A stretch of DNA of 64,000 nucleotides, from assembly GCA_948474755.1 (NCBI GenBank), contig CAOLHI010000963.1, positions 310,001 through 374,000 of the forward strand, read 5' to 3'. This stretch comes from Ctenosaura bakeri. Its lineage: Eukaryota > Chordata > Lepidosauria > Squamata > Iguanidae. This document shows positions 1 to 11,292 of this stretch, piece by piece. Below the pieces are notes generated by a model. The model was given only the letters and a program-made list of their open reading frames with translations, was not told the origin of the DNA and did not search any database. Position 1 is the stretch's first letter; every line of letters begins with the position of its first letter. Position numbers and translations under genes: made by a program.

Positions 1-454
1 ATAATCAAAGAGCTAAACAACAAAGAGTCAGCCAGGAAGGATTCTATGGCCAAAATCATTTTGCTTTTCAGAAAGAGAAGAAATTCATCTCCTGAATGCT
101 CATCTTCTTTGTGTTATCTCTTTCATTCTTGCCAGTGAGAACCCAAACATGATCAATTCTTATTTTTGTATTCTAGCAGAGAAGAAATGTTCCATTGCTT
201 GAGTCATTATGTGGTATTTTTCAGTTGCACTGAGGCATTCTAAGATTTCTTCAGGTGGACCAAACTCCTGATTTGAGCTAGATCATTAGTGCACATGTGC
301 CTATTTATTCTCATCCTGCTGACATGTATTTGTAACAATGAAAAAAGCAATTTTCATTGGTGAGGGAAGCTCAGAAACTCCAGTCCAAAGGAACAAGGCT
401 TTTCTTTTTCACGGCCTTTCAACAATAAACCAAGAAGTAATATTCTGAAGGACA

Positions 455-640
455 GCTAGTGTGGTATAGTTGTTTGAGCATGAAACTATGAACCTGGAGA
501 CCAGGGTTTGATTCCCTGTTCAGCCATGGAAACCCACTTGGGTATGTCATACATTCTCAGCCAGAGAAAATCCTGGATAGGTTTCCCTTAGGGTTGCCAT
601 AAGTTGGAAATGACTGGAAGGCACACAACAACAGCTGCAG
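455..640 (+). mobile_element. Sauria SINE, near full length
   Basis: A tRNA-like head (GTGGTATAGTTGTTTGAGCA, box A-like) is followed by a box B-like GGTTTGATTCCC, an internal segment, and a Bov-B-like tail with 'gccataagttggaaatgact' and 'ggcacacaacaac'. This order is that of the Sauria SINE family of squamates, which is copied by Bov-B LINE machinery. The copy is diverged and non-coding. It sits directly upstream of an L2 remnant in the same orientation. Confidence 0.85.
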
Positions 641-660
641 CAGCAGCAACATGCTGAAGT

Positions 661-815
661 AAATAGTAAAAATGTTGGGTCCCATCCTAGGAAGATGCTC
701 CCAACAGTAGAATTCCCTCCTACAGAAGATTAGGTTGGTGCCCTCTCTACTCCCCTTCAACGACCAGGTAAAGACCTTTTTATTTAAACAGGCATTTGAT
801 GATCGATGGTTTGTG
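661..815 (+). mobile_element. L2-clade LINE, ORF2 C-terminal remnant
   Basis: With frameshifts and a stop, the plus strand reads WNSL..KIRLVPSLLPF..QVKTFLFKQAF, which resembles the end of an L2 ORF2 protein (EIRLAPSLxxFxxxLKTxLFxxAF). Only the last ~45 residues remain. It is a dead fragment. Confidence 0.6.
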
Positions 816-909
816 CAGAAGGGTTGTTTGATGGGGGGGGGTGTTGCACATTGGTAGACACCAACAGAAAGCACCAAAACAAGCACGTAAGAAGACCTCT
901 GCACACTAG

Positions 910-985
910 CAGAATCATGGAAATGGATGGGACCACAAGGCCCACCTGGTTCAAATCCCTGCCATAGAGGAATACACCACTAGAA
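910..985 (-). mobile_element. CR1 LINE 3' end fragment
   Basis: Plus-strand text such as 'gggaccacaaggcccacctg' and 'ccctgccatagaggaataca' matches the reverse complement of the CR1 3' end seen better preserved at 21.07 kb and 34.07 kb in this window. Confidence 0.6.
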
Positions 986-1375
986 CACAATACATATGTG
1001 AGCTTTAGGGAGTCTGGAATCATGTACACACAGTAGCTAACCAAGTGCCTATAGGAAACCCACACATGGAAAATGAGTGAAGGAGCACAACAGCAATCTC
1101 CCAGCAGTATTCAGATACATACTCATACAGAACTTGGAAAGTTAATTTTTTTTTGGAATGCAACTCACAGAATCTGCTAGTCAGCATGATCACGACTCAT
1201 GCTGTCTGGTGGATTTAGGTAGCTGTACTGAAAAAAAGTAACTTTTCCAAATTCTTCTTAGATACTAGAAGTAACACATAGCCATCATGGTGAGAAACCA
1301 AGGATAGCCTCATATCCATGTATGTATCTAATTATTTTCAAAGCCATTCAAATTGGTACTGATCATCACTACATC
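986..1375. other. No recognisable feature
   Basis: AT-rich sequence. No coding signal, RNA gene or repeat was recognised. Confidence 0.5.
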
Positions 1376-1695
1376 CTGGAGTAGTGAAATTCCACATTGT
1401 TAACTACATGTTATGTGAAGAGCTTCCTGTTTTCTGTCCTGAATAATTCACTATTTATGTTCAGTAGATGATACTAGGTCCCAGGATAATGAAAGAGAGA
1501 GAAAAGTTTCTCTTGTCTATAGTGCATAAAATTCATACACTCCTATCATATCCAACTTTACTTACAAGCCTTCTAAACTAAAAAGGCTCAAATTGGTAAC
1601 TTTTCCTCTTATGGAAGTTGCTCCAGCCCTTTTATGATTTTGGTTGCCATTTCTTGTACCTTCTTCCAGCTCTAAGTATCCTATCTTGCTACCCA
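1376..1695 (-). mobile_element. CR1/L3-type LINE fragment
   Basis: The block has the order seen in reverse-complemented CR1/L3 LINEs: 'cctgttttctgtcctgaat', 'gaaagagagagaaaagtttc', 'tcatacactcctatcatatc' and finally 'ttttggttgccatttcttgt'. It is heavily diverged with no open frame. Confidence 0.55.
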
Positions 1696-2074
1696 CGCTA
1701 CTGCAGGAACAGGGCAAAGTTGACATGATATGGGAACAGTCAGAAAATACTTCATGGTAAAGAATTCTTCATAATCTTTATTATCGTCACACTCCCACCC
1801 CAAAAAGCAATTACTGCTAAATCTTTGGGAAATGTTCTTCAGTCTGTAATGAAAGATCACAGCCAAAAGTCAAGGAAAAGGCAAAGAAAGAACAATGCCA
1901 AGGCCAAACAGAGTCTCAAAGGATTTGAGCAAGAGTTGAGCTGTCATAATTCATGAAACAGTTCACCATTTTTTATTCTCCAGCTTGGCAGCAAGATGAG
2001 GCTTAAATCAGAGTTCAAAAGCATATCACTAATGGAACAGTAATATCCCTCCGCTCAGAGATCTGTGTTCAAAC

Positions 2075-2235
2075 ATAAGGACAGCCATGCTAGATCAAGC
2101 CAAGATCCATTTAGTCCAGAATTCTTTTGCCCAGCACTTTTGGAATACAGAAGAAGATCATGAGAGTATTACTAACAGCAACCTCCAGTATCAGTTTCTC
2201 CCCCACATCACCACTCTTGTCACTTGCCCAAAATA
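2075..2235 (-). mobile_element. CR1-type LINE 3' fragment
   Basis: 'acataaggacagccatgct', 'agatcaagccaagatccatt' and 'tagtccagaattcttttgcc' correspond to the common CR1 3' text (ACATAAGAACAGCC.TGCTGGATCAGGCCAA...). It is an old copy with vague edges. Confidence 0.55.
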
Positions 2236-2273
2236 GCTAATAGGAATGGTTCCCCATAAGTGAAGTGGGGGTT

Positions 2274-2292
2274 TTGTGTGTGTGTGTGTGTG
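2274..2292. repeat. (TG)n microsatellite
   Basis: About nine TG units directly abut the 3' end of the minus-strand Bov-B fragment that follows. Confidence 0.9.
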
Positions 2293-2645
2293 TTTAACTG
2301 CTGTCAATTCCATTTCAATTTATGGCAACCCTATGAATGACACACCTCTAAATCACACTGTTATCTACAGCCCTGCTCAGGTCTTGCAAACTCAGGCGTA
2401 TGGTTTCCCTGCTTGAGTATCTTGAGTATAGTCTCATAGTCCTCTGTCCTCTTCTTCTTTTTCTACTGCCTTCCATCTTACCAAGCATCACTGTCTTTTC
2501 TAAGAAGTCACGTCTTTTTACCAGATGTCCAAACTAGTCATCTTGGCTTCTAGGGAGAATTCTGGCTCTATTTGCTCTAAGACTGATTTATTTGTCTTTT
2601 TGGCAGTCCATGGTATCTGCAAAACTCACCTCCAGCACCAAAGAG
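2293..2645 (-). mobile_element. Bov-B (RTE) LINE 3' fragment
   Basis: The text 'ccctgctcaggtcttgcaaa', 'tctttttggcagtccatggt' and 'ctccagcacc' recurs in the larger Bov-B at 22.1-24.0 kb and follows the same order. Only the 3' ~350 bp remain, with no usable frame. The 3' end lies at low coordinates, against the TG tract. Confidence 0.85.
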
Positions 2646-2990
2646 CCAAAGTGAACATATCAAGATAATTAAAAACTTGCCAAATTGTTTAATCCTGCCA
2701 TTTAAACTTTGTACATGAATTTCAATGGTGACAACTGCCTTTGTAGCAAATTTCTTCAACATTTGAATGAGATGTGCTTCAGACTTACATGCACATTGTG
2801 AGTTTCATTTTGACCTTTTTTAATAAAAAAAAATCTGGCAAGCACTGAATTTAAAATGGCACGCTTGCTGTCATATTCTGTCAAATACTATATGACTTTG
2901 TGCATCTGTGTCATTCTAGGCTTCTGTAAAAATGTCATTTTCATTATATAAATTAAGGTAAGGTATGGCTATGTAAGTAATGTATTGTAA
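2646..2990. other. No recognisable feature
   Basis: AT-rich sequence with short A runs. No gene or repeat family was identified. Confidence 0.45.
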
Positions 2991-2994
2991 ATGT

Positions 2995-3420
2995 AATAAA
3001 GTACCGTAAGTGATCTGTTGGGATGGGTGAGAGGATGAATGATGGGAGGGACTAATGATTGGCTGAGTGTTTGAAAGGATGTCAAAAAAGCTAAGTGGAG
3101 AGGGAATCAGGATATGAGTTAGGTAGTGAGAGTTACAGGTATCAGTGTTAGGAATATGAAAGAAATGTGAGTTGGAGAGAGTTAGTTATCATCAGTCAGG
3201 ATTTAGTTGTATTAAGTGAGTAATCTTTGATGTTATGTTCAGTTTCTATTTAATAAACCATTTTTGTATTTTATCCTTGCTCCCCTGAGAACACAGCATA
3301 AGGGATATCAGAAATTTCCCAGAGTTCAGACACATGGCTTCTGAGAAGGTAGTAGTTATTCAAACGTGGTGGTATCCAGGGATACAATCAGAAGATGGAA
3401 ACACATTTGCAATACTTCAG
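2995..3420 (+). mobile_element. Possible solo LTR (weak)
   Basis: The composition shifts to G/A-rich between about 3010 and 3190. It includes an inverted CCAAT box (GATTGGCTGA near 3057), then AATAAA near 3251 followed by a pyrimidine-rich stretch. This resembles LTR U3-R-U5 order, but no TG...CA ends or target duplication could be fixed. Confidence 0.25.
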
Positions 3421-3637
3421 GTGAAAATTTCTTGGAGCACTACGTCTGGGGAGAGCTGTTGTTCATCTCAAAATTGCTACTGATGAAGCAAAATGTCCAA
3501 GTGGATTTAAATCTTTGAATCTTTCTGTCTGGACAGAATCTTTATTTTGTTATTGTATGATAAGACTACTAGTGACATTTTTCAAGCAGATTTTTCATGA
3601 TGCTCATTGTTATAAATAAGAATGTGAACTCTGAGAC

Positions 3638-3790
3638 AGCAAGTTCCTGGTTTAAACTTTCCCTTAGCACTAAATTCACTAAGGAGTCACAAGCAAACAA
3701 TTTTTCCCTATGCTTTCACCCCTTCCCATCTGTGATATGGGGATAATCCTAGCAGCTTACCTTACAATGTTATTACACATGACATTTCAT
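3638..3790 (-). mobile_element. MIR-type SINE fragment
   Basis: The pattern 'cccatctgtgatatggggat' followed by 'taccttacaatgttattaca' is the reverse-complemented 3' core of MIR-type SINEs. A faint reversed tRNA-related head ('tggtttaaactttcccttag') lies on the left. Very old copy. Confidence 0.55.
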
Positions 3791-3957
3791 TCTTCTGCCT
3801 TCATTATTCCCTAAATCCACTATTGCTGAATCTGGATTTGAAACAACTACTAAGTGATAAGTCAATGCTTATGAATATCCCATTGGTTCATTGGTTCTAT
3901 TCTAGGTGAAATTCATAATTACATTTCAACCTACATTCTCTCTGCTGCTCTGACAAA

Positions 3958-4159
3958 GGCCATGTCTGCACTACACTGTTATAGTGCTATTATTCCACTT
4001 TCAACATCCTGTGGAATTCTGGGGTTTGTAGTTTTGTGAAGGCCAAGAGCTCTCTGGCTGAGAATTCTAAATGCCCCTCCCTAAACTACAAACCCCAGGA
4101 TTCCATAGGAGGTTGAAAGTGGAATAATAGCACTATAACAGTGTAGTGTGGAAATGATT
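3958..4159. mobile_element. Palindromic MITE 'GGCCATTTC', long subtype
   Basis: The two arms are nearly perfect inverted repeats. The left begins GGCCATGTCTGCACTACACT and runs through TATTCCACTTTCAACATCCT; the right is its complement, ending ACAGTGTAGTGTGGAAATG. The centre contains GAGAATTCTAAATGCCCCTC. Flanking bases are AAA on both sides (3955-3957 and 4160-4162). No coding capacity; non-autonomous. At least seven further copies or pieces occur in this window. Confidence 0.85.
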
Positions 4160-4512
4160 AAAGTCTGTTATGACAATACCAAATTCCTTTTCCTGTCTTC
4201 TTCAAACTGGTAAGCTCTTATATTGTGGCATAGCAGTAACTTTTGAACCGCAAGTGCTTACCATGAAAATTCTCAGCACCAAGAACAGTCCAGACAGGTA
4301 GGCAGCATGTTGATCCCATAATAACAAACCAGTTCTACCAGTTTTCATCTCTACCAGGAGCGGTTCTTTTGTAAATACTATCCATGCAAACCAAGACACA
4401 TCAAAATATGTTGCACTACAACATGGACAAACTCATGCCAATAGATGGGAAATGTCATTCTCTTATTTTCCTCAGTCTTACCATGATGACCCTGGCTAAC
4501 CTCAGAAGGACT

Positions 4513-4700
4513 AAAACATAAGAAGTTTCCTTATATTGAATCAGACCATTGGTACTGTCAGTATAAGACTGGCAGCAGTTCTCCAGGTTTTCAAGCAGGA
4601 ATGTTTCCAACCTTAACTAGAGTCATTTGAGTCTGGATCTGGCATGTTCTACATGCAAAGCATGTGATTTTCCACTGAAGTGAGACCTTGGACAACATTG
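4513..4700 (-). mobile_element. tRNA-headed SINE, 'TGCATGYAGAA' type
   Basis: Read on the minus strand, a tRNA-like head ('tttgcatgtagaacatgcc') is followed by the body complementary to 'ggcagcagttctccaggttt' and ends with the complement of 'ttatattgaatcagaccatt'. This is a widespread sauropsid SINE type. Related copies are at 41.3 and 51.7 kb. Confidence 0.6.
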
Positions 4701-4719
4701 TCCAGGTTCCCTCAGCCAC

Positions 4720-5650
4720 CATAGCTGATGGTCATGTTGGTTGGGGGATACTGTGAATTATCATCCAAAACAGTAATTTCTCAGGTCCTAACTAAGCTAT
4801 GGTTCCTCTCTACAAGGAAGCCTGAGTGGCAGATGATCTCATTGACCTTATTAAGCAAAACAAAACAAAATAAAACAACTAGCATCTCCAGTCTGCAAAC
4901 CCTGACTCCACTACAAGACATGCCAGGTCCAAGAAGCTAAACTTATTTTGTGAGCAGAGTTTAGCACCTTGGCCAGCTCCTTTAATGTTCTGTCCAAAAC
5001 CCAGATCAGAAACCACCAGTTGCTACCACTTGCAATCCAATAACTTGAAAGAAACAACACTTGTGTATTGTCACCCTTCATAACCTCAAGAAGAAATTCT
5101 CAAAATTTCTGTCCAAATACCCACGCTAGGGTAAATGGGCAGGTCAGAACACTGCAGAAAACTGTTCTGTTCATGACACCCTGAAAATGACTTGATGGGC
5201 AGCTATGTGTACTTTAAAGTGATGGGTTAGCAAAGGGAAAGTAGCAAAGTTCATCAGTCATTAACTTCAGTGTCAGCTGCCAGCCAAGCAGGGAGTATAG
5301 CCAAGAAAATTTCACCACTTGAATTTAAGAGAACAACAACTCTTTTTAGAACTTTGTTTCTTCTGTCAAGTGTCCTGTATCATATGCTAGCCAACTTCTA
5401 CAAATATACTGTGTGTGGGGGGGGGTCTTTGTGTGTTCCCAATCCCTGCATCCTTCAATTGACACTTGATAAAATGTAATGATAGATAAACAGCTTTGGG
5501 TCAATTCAGAACTGAGTTCTGAAAAGTAAGCAAAGTTTATTGAAAAGCTATACTTGCCCGCTCAAGGAAGAAAGAGAGGAAAGGTGAAAATATTTTAAAT
5601 TACTTCAAGTTCCCCAGGAAATATATACAGGCATGAGCAACTCAGGAATG
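4720..5650. other. No firm feature
   Basis: No gene found. A poly-G run lies near 5415-5424. Around 5530 a minus-strand AATAAA with following T-rich sequence could belong to an old LTR, but the evidence is too thin to call. Confidence 0.4.
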
Positions 5651-5659
5651 GGACTAGTT

Positions 5660-5765
5660 CACCAGAGGGATAGTTGGCACACCCTCACTGGAGGCCTTCA
5701 GACACAGATTGGACAGGCATCTGTTGAGGATGCTCTAGCTAATGTTTGAGCAAAGTTCAGCTTCC
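5660..5765 (+). mobile_element. CR1-type LINE 3' fragment
   Basis: 'cctcactggaggccttcaga', 'attggacaggcatctgttga' and 'ggatgctctagct' match the CR1 3' coding end (..SLEAFRHRLDRHLLRMLxLA). The same motif recurs at 24.0 kb. Confidence 0.65.
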
Positions 5766-6289
5766 AAGTTCTAGTCATGATTAGCTATAGCTCCCTGTTA
5801 AGAGTACATTCACTGTCTCCTCTGAATATATCTCTACATTATACATGAAGTAAGCCACACATTGAGTTGTTATGGTGGTAACCACAACACTGACATCTCT
5901 GCTTCATAGTACCCTGTTGCTGTTGTTTCACATGTGTTGCTCCTGTCTCCTTAGCATCAGCACTTTTCTGTACATCCCTGTCATACTCATTATAGGAAAA
6001 ACTCTGAATACAGTAAGTATTGTATGGTTACATGGAAACACATATATTATGGTTATTTAAAGTAAGTGATGGTTGTTTTTTGAAAAACCACCAATGTTTT
6101 TGTGCTTCTATCAAATGGAATTTTAAAAAAGGACAGAGGAGAAAGTAACTGCAAGGGTACACGCAAAAAAGTTGTCCTTTCCCTCCCCAACTTCTGTGTG
6201 TGTTATTTCAATCCAAGTATTCAAAAAAACAAACAAACAGGGAGGGGGACAAGTATTAGTTTTGTGGAGCAAGTTCTATCGTGGAGCAA

Positions 6290-6835
6290 GCTCTACCACA
6301 GTATTCTGTTTTGGTTAGACTTCAGCTGGAATACTTTGTCCAGTTCTGGGCATCACAATTCAAGAAGGATATTGACAAACTGGAATGTGTCCAGAGGAGG
6401 GCAACCAAAATGGCGAAGAGTTTGGAAATCATGCTCTGTGAGGAGTAGCTTAGGGAGCTAGATATGCTTAACCTGACGAAAAGAAGGTTAAGAGGTGACA
6501 CAATGGCCATGTTTAAATATTTGATGGATGTCATGTTGAAGATGGAGCAAACTTGTTTTCCCCTGCTGTAGAGACTAGGACATGGAGCAATGGATTCAAA
6601 ATACAGGAAAAAAGATTTCACCTAAACATCAGAAAGAACCTCCTGACAGTAAGAGCCATTCGACAGTAAAATATGCTGCCTCAAAGTGTTGTGGAGTCAC
6701 CTTTTTTGGATGTTTTTAAACAGAAGATGGATGGCCATTTCTGGGGTTGTTTTGAATGTGTGTTCCTGCATGGCAGGGGGTTAGACTTGATGGCCATTGT
6801 GGTCTCTCCAAGCTCTATGATTCTGTGATTCTAAG
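6290..6835 (+). mobile_element. CR1 LINE, 5'-truncated, ORF2 C-terminus and 3' end
   Basis: The plus strand encodes, with stops and frameshifts, the CR1 ORF2 terminal region: [20 protein letters not shown], then a K-rich/GDTMAMFKYL segment, then SNGFKIQEKRFHLNIRKNLL. It finishes with 'ttagacttgatggccattgt' and the CR1 terminal microsatellite ATTCTGTGATTCTA. It is a non-functional relic of about 545 bp and the best plus-strand example of this 3' end. Confidence 0.88.
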
Positions 6836-6954
6836 TGACTGGTAGGTCTTAACACATGATGAAAAGAAAATAGGGGAACACACTTTATCTGTGGTGCTTC
6901 TCCATCTCTGCACTTCATTGCATCACATATTGCTCCCTTCTCCACCATTTTGGA

Positions 6955-7110
6955 ATGGACTGGATGCAGCTTAGTGGCTAAGGGTATGAACTGTGACATC
7001 CCCAGTTCAGATGTCAACTTTGTAATAGACGTTAAGTAAGGTATTTCTCCCTTTACCTTGGCTTCAAGCTCTTCCTCATTGCCCACCTTTAATATAGAGA
7101 TTATTTTTGA
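6955..7110 (+). mobile_element. MIR-type SINE fragment
   Basis: 'gcttagtggctaagggtatg' resembles a box A head. It is followed by 'ccagttcagatgtcaacttt' (box B-like) and 'taagtaaggtatttctccct', the usual MIR order. Diverged. Confidence 0.45.
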
Positions 7111-7129
7111 ATATAGGTATTAATTACAC

Positions 7130-7545
7130 TTTTCTTATTCCCCAATAGCCAGAACTCTCTGAGCGATTCCCAAAATAAAGCTTAAAACTATACAATATAA
7201 AAATCATGAAACAAAATAAATATCTAAAACAAAATAATAAATCAAACAAAGGAGAAATAAAGTCAGAATGAAATAATCTAGCTGTAGTCCAGGCTCTAAA
7301 AATCCCCAACAAGCTGTGGTTGTTACTTCTTTAAAAAAAAAATGCTAAAAAAGACTGGGAAAAATCAGAAGACTTTATCTCACACTGAAAAGAACACAAT
7401 GTGGGTACTAGGTAAACCTTCTTGAGTGAGACATTCCACAATCAAGATGCAACCAACAAAAAGGCCCTCTTGGTCATAGCCCCCCATCTCAACTTATTTG
7501 TGACAAATGAGGGCCTCTGAGGATGATAGTTTCAAGGCTATTTAG
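7130..7545 (-). mobile_element. L2-type LINE 3' region
   Basis: An A-rich stretch after 'ttcccaaaataaagcttaaa' is followed by 'agtgagacattccacaatca' and 'aaaggccctcttggtcatag'. The same order is seen in the better preserved L2 at 38.27-38.70 kb. No frame survives. Confidence 0.5.
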
Positions 7546-8350
7546 AAGGAGATTATTCTTTTAAGCGCTCTAGCCCCAAGGTCTTACTAACATTTTCACA
7601 GCAACACTGTAACTGCACTATTCTACTTATTTTGCTTGAAGCTTTTACTGCAAATTACTTCAAGGTGCTAGAGTACTGGCAATATATTTGTCATGTGCAT
7701 CCAGCTGCACTTTGCCAACATGGTTTCTTCCTAGTTTGAAAAGGGAAGATGATTGTTGTTGCTGTTGTTGTTGTTGTTGTTGTAATTGCAGCATGGGGAA
7801 GAAAATGCTTAACCTCCCTCCCGCCTGGGTGCCACTCCCTTCAACCACATACACCTGCTATTTCCAGTTTTAAAAACCAGTGCCACTTCAAGTGATGCTT
7901 GTATAGTACATAAACAGCTCAGCCCTAGGTCCAGCACCAAGGGGAATGCAATTACTGTCATATCTATTTAAACCCAGATCTAAAACTGGGGGTGGGACAA
8001 TTTTTAATCATCTGTACCAGCCCAAAAAATCCATGTATACCCTTTCCCTCACCCCTGCCACTGGACATAAATATACCTTGCCTAATTCCATTCTTGATTA
8101 CACGTAGAGAGCACAAGAAGAACCAACAAGCATAATCCACAGTGACAAGTGTGCTGAAAGAGAGCAAACGATAAGCAGGGCAATAAATCATAATCAGCTT
8201 TCATCAGAAATACACAAAGAACTGCAGGGAATATGCAGATCTGTCTAATATCCACAGTGAAATGAAGAAACATTGCCCAGAGGTGCAACCAAAGTTGAGT
8301 TTTCCTAACCATCCTTTTCTTGCTCCTCACTTGCAAAGATTATGACGTTT
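7546..8350. repeat. Mostly unannotated; (TTG)n microsatellite at about 7756-7783
   Basis: The only clear structure is a run of about nine TTG units, readable as poly-Cys or poly-Gln in different frames. These frames are repeat artefacts. The rest of the stretch has no recognised repeat or gene. Confidence 0.7.
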
Positions 8351-8352
8351 TT

Positions 8353-8385
8353 GATAGTGCTATAACAGTCTAGTGTGGAAATGGC
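8353..8385. mobile_element. Palindromic MITE 'GGCCATTTC', terminal piece
   Basis: GATAGTGCTATAACAGTCTA followed by GTGTGGAAATGGCT is the right arm of the MITE family seen at 3.96, 16.29 and 36.92 kb. The left arm and centre are missing. Confidence 0.75.
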
Positions 8386-8389
8386 TGGT

Positions 8390-8925
8390 TGTCCCCAGAT
8401 TTTGTTTTTTGTTTTTTTTTAGCTTAAATACTGAGTAGCAGAGAGGAAATGAGGGAGAAGGGATATGATATTGACTCCCTCTCAAATTCCCAAAACTCAT
8501 GAGCTCTCCTTAGAAATGATCTATCATCACTAAAGAAGGATGTGAGCTGGGAACAGGATGTGAGCCATGCTGGCTAGCACTGATGACAACATCATATCTT
8601 GTCTTACATCTTGTAAGGAACTTCCCAGGATGACGCCAACACAAGAAGTCCACCTGAAGTTCCTTTTATTTTCCCAGACTTCTTAATATTAAAACTTCTT
8701 TAATACCCAAAGCTGCAAAAATGATTGGGCTCAGAGGTGCTGGGGATGTTAACTTCCTGTCTGCCTTAGTCCTGAGCAAAGCAACCATCTCAAACTTCCT
8801 GTGAAGTCTCTAATGTTGCTAACAGAAGATCCTTTTCTAATGCAAATAGAAACACTGGCTCTTGGTTGTTCGAAAAATGCATAGAGAGATTTTATAGTCC
8901 AGCATTCCAGCCTAAATCCAATTGG
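8390..8925. other. No recognisable feature
   Basis: AT-rich sequence with a T run near 8402-8420. No gene or repeat was identified. Confidence 0.45.
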
Positions 8926-8927
8926 TT

Positions 8928-9035
8928 AGTCCCAACAAGAATAAACCCAATAAATCAATCGTTGAATGGTTAGCTTACATATAAGTAAATCCCATTTATT
9001 TAATTAGTCTAGTCGAGTTTGGACTAACCAATCCC
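8928..9035. repeat. Palindromic element with TTGGTTAGTCC arms
   Basis: The left arm CCAATTGGTTAGTCCC (8928-8943) pairs with GGACTAACCAATCC (9021-9034). Inner bases also pair imperfectly around an AAATCCCATTTATTT centre. The shape is that of a small MITE related to the sauropsid repeats with ACTTAAGTCCCATTGA-type arms. No target duplication was assigned. Confidence 0.5.
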
Positions 9036-9039
9036 AACC

Positions 9040-11285
9040 TCTGTCTCCACTGTTATAAACAGAAATATTCCAAAGCTTGGGAGGTTACTTGTAGGAAGAA
9101 TGACTAGAACAACATGCTGAAGTCACTTTGGTTCCAAGAACTTCAGCCTACCACTGCTCAACTATGGATGGCTTCAGCATTTCATTATGCTCGTTCTTCT
9201 TAAACATAACTTCCCAAGGTCTAATAAATATACAGCATCTGACACAGGAGAAGGAGTCTGTCTTGTGACTAAAAAAGTAGTGTGAAAGTTATTTTTGCCT
9301 TTCCTCCTCTGCCCCTAATCCCTTTTCCTTTTGTGTCATTCCTTTTAGATTATGAGGCTAAATAAAAGGGCCGTCTTACTTCTAAAGTTTGCAAGTTGCT
9401 CTAGGAGATTTTCTCAGCTGAAGGATGGGGCTGAGATAAGAATACTTTTTTAAAAAAATAAAAACTTTGCTGCTATGATTGGGCCTTTTCCCCCCTGTAA
9501 TGATCTAAACTTTAGTGCTAGAAAATGCCAGATGTCCCGTTCTGTTCTGTCAGAGGAACCCAGCTGTGCTAGGAAGGTCCGTTGGGAGTACAGATTGTCC
9601 AACAGTAGATGAATGAGGGTCAGGAGAATGACCACTGAACAGGAGCAACATGTTTCAGGATATCAACAGTGGGAGATAATGCATTAGCAGCTTCCAAGCA
9701 GCAACAGCTGAGCTTCTGGAAGTCATTCTTACTATTCCATACTTCCTATCTGGCTAGTAGGGCCCTGATGCTGAAAACACATAGGGTCAGGATCCCTTTT
9801 CCTAATTTGAGGTCTTAAATAGGATTCTTCTCACTGCTGAGTGAGTGAGGCACCATGTGCCCTCAGGATCATTGCTGTCTTTGTTCATCAGACTCTTAGG
9901 TGTTTCTAGGCAAGATGTTAGTGGTCTGGAGCCGGTATGTGTGAATCTGGTTGGTATGTATTAGAGTCTTCTCCTAATTCCTAGATTGTGGTGTCAGGCT
10001 TCCTTCAGAATATTTTGACCCTCCTTGGTCCAGGCATGTGTGGAGAATGAAGTGGTCTCCTCCCCTGATTAAGAACCCTCATTTGATTCTGGTTTTGCAT
10101 GCAGGCTAGTCCTACATTTATTGAGGGACTAAAGTCATTCCCAACCCATAGGCTCCTACTGCAGTTAGTCTCCCATGATTTGTGGGGGGGGGGGAACCCT
10201 TCTAAATGTGAACTGATAATTTTGTTTTGACTGCCATTTTATAAGGAGCTTTTTCTCCCCCAAACGATGAATTTCTAACTGTTGTGTTTGGTATAGATTT
10301 AAAATTAAAATTAGAAAAATAAAAATAAACAGAACATTATAGCCGTTTCATACAGCACAGCATCCTAAGATAAAACAGCACCACTGGGTCTGTTCGCAAC
10401 ATCTTTGTGTTAGATGAGAATATCCTTCACATGAACATGGAGACTTCCAGAATGAAAGAAAACCATACATGTGGACACTAATTTTGTACAAAACAAAAAA
10501 GTGTCTTTCTGGAAAGTGATTTTTGTTTATTCCTTATTTCAGCATGGAATAATTTTGCCAAACACTTCAATATGCATGAATACTTCTTTCTTTTTCTTTT
10601 GGCTGCACAGGGGAAAACTGCAGAAATTATTTATCTATATCTACAAAGATAAAGTCTATATCCCTAGTGAGAGGTTTGGTCCTCTAACCTGTTCTAAACA
10701 CAATTCCCCATCACACGATGCCAACATAAAGTGGAATCATGACAGACTCTGGCTGGTCCTTGTGCCCATTTAGAGTGTCATAACCATAGGAGTGAAATTT
10801 TTCTTTACACACCCACAGCACACTGCTGTCATTTCTCAAGAGCTAGTCATCATGAGAATCTCACCAACTGCACCACTCAATAAGTAAGTGATTCTTAGAC
10901 AGATAATAGAGAATGTAATCCTTCCTCATCATCACTAAGCAGAGACAGTTGAAGAGAAGATAACAAAAGCGAGCATCATCCATTTCTCTCTGCTCCTAGG
11001 AACAAGGAGGAACTGCTGATGTTTTGCCTGCAGTGAAGCAAGGCTCTACATGGAGCTTTTCTATAGTTTGTTGTCCCCCACACTGTATTTTGGAGAAGGA
11101 GGAGGAGGAGGAAAGGGGAAGAAGACGACTACATACGAGGAGAACAATAACAACAATGAAAAAGCAACCAGGAGGAAGCAGTATGCCATGAAGCACTCAA
11201 GGCCTACAAAAATAAAACCCCATATATACTAGAATCCTGCTATCTTATGCTTGTTTGTGAAAAAAAATCTTATTTGTAGTGAAAC
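9040..11285. other. 2.2 kb without a recognised gene or repeat
   Basis: I see short runs only: a G run at 10183-10193 and a (GGA)n patch near 11095-11112. Open frames here, including a ~100-codon plus-strand frame at 10471-10773, lack splice or homology support. Confidence 0.45.
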
Positions 11286-11292
11286 AATTACC

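Noticed and set aside
3958..4159. hAT assignment (8-bp duplication) for the GGCCATTTC MITE
   Set aside because: No consistent 8-bp repeat was found at the edges of seven copies, whereas 3-bp matches fit several.
7660..7873. Poly-glutamine and poly-cysteine frames
   Set aside because: Both are translations of the same (TTG)n microsatellite on opposite strands.
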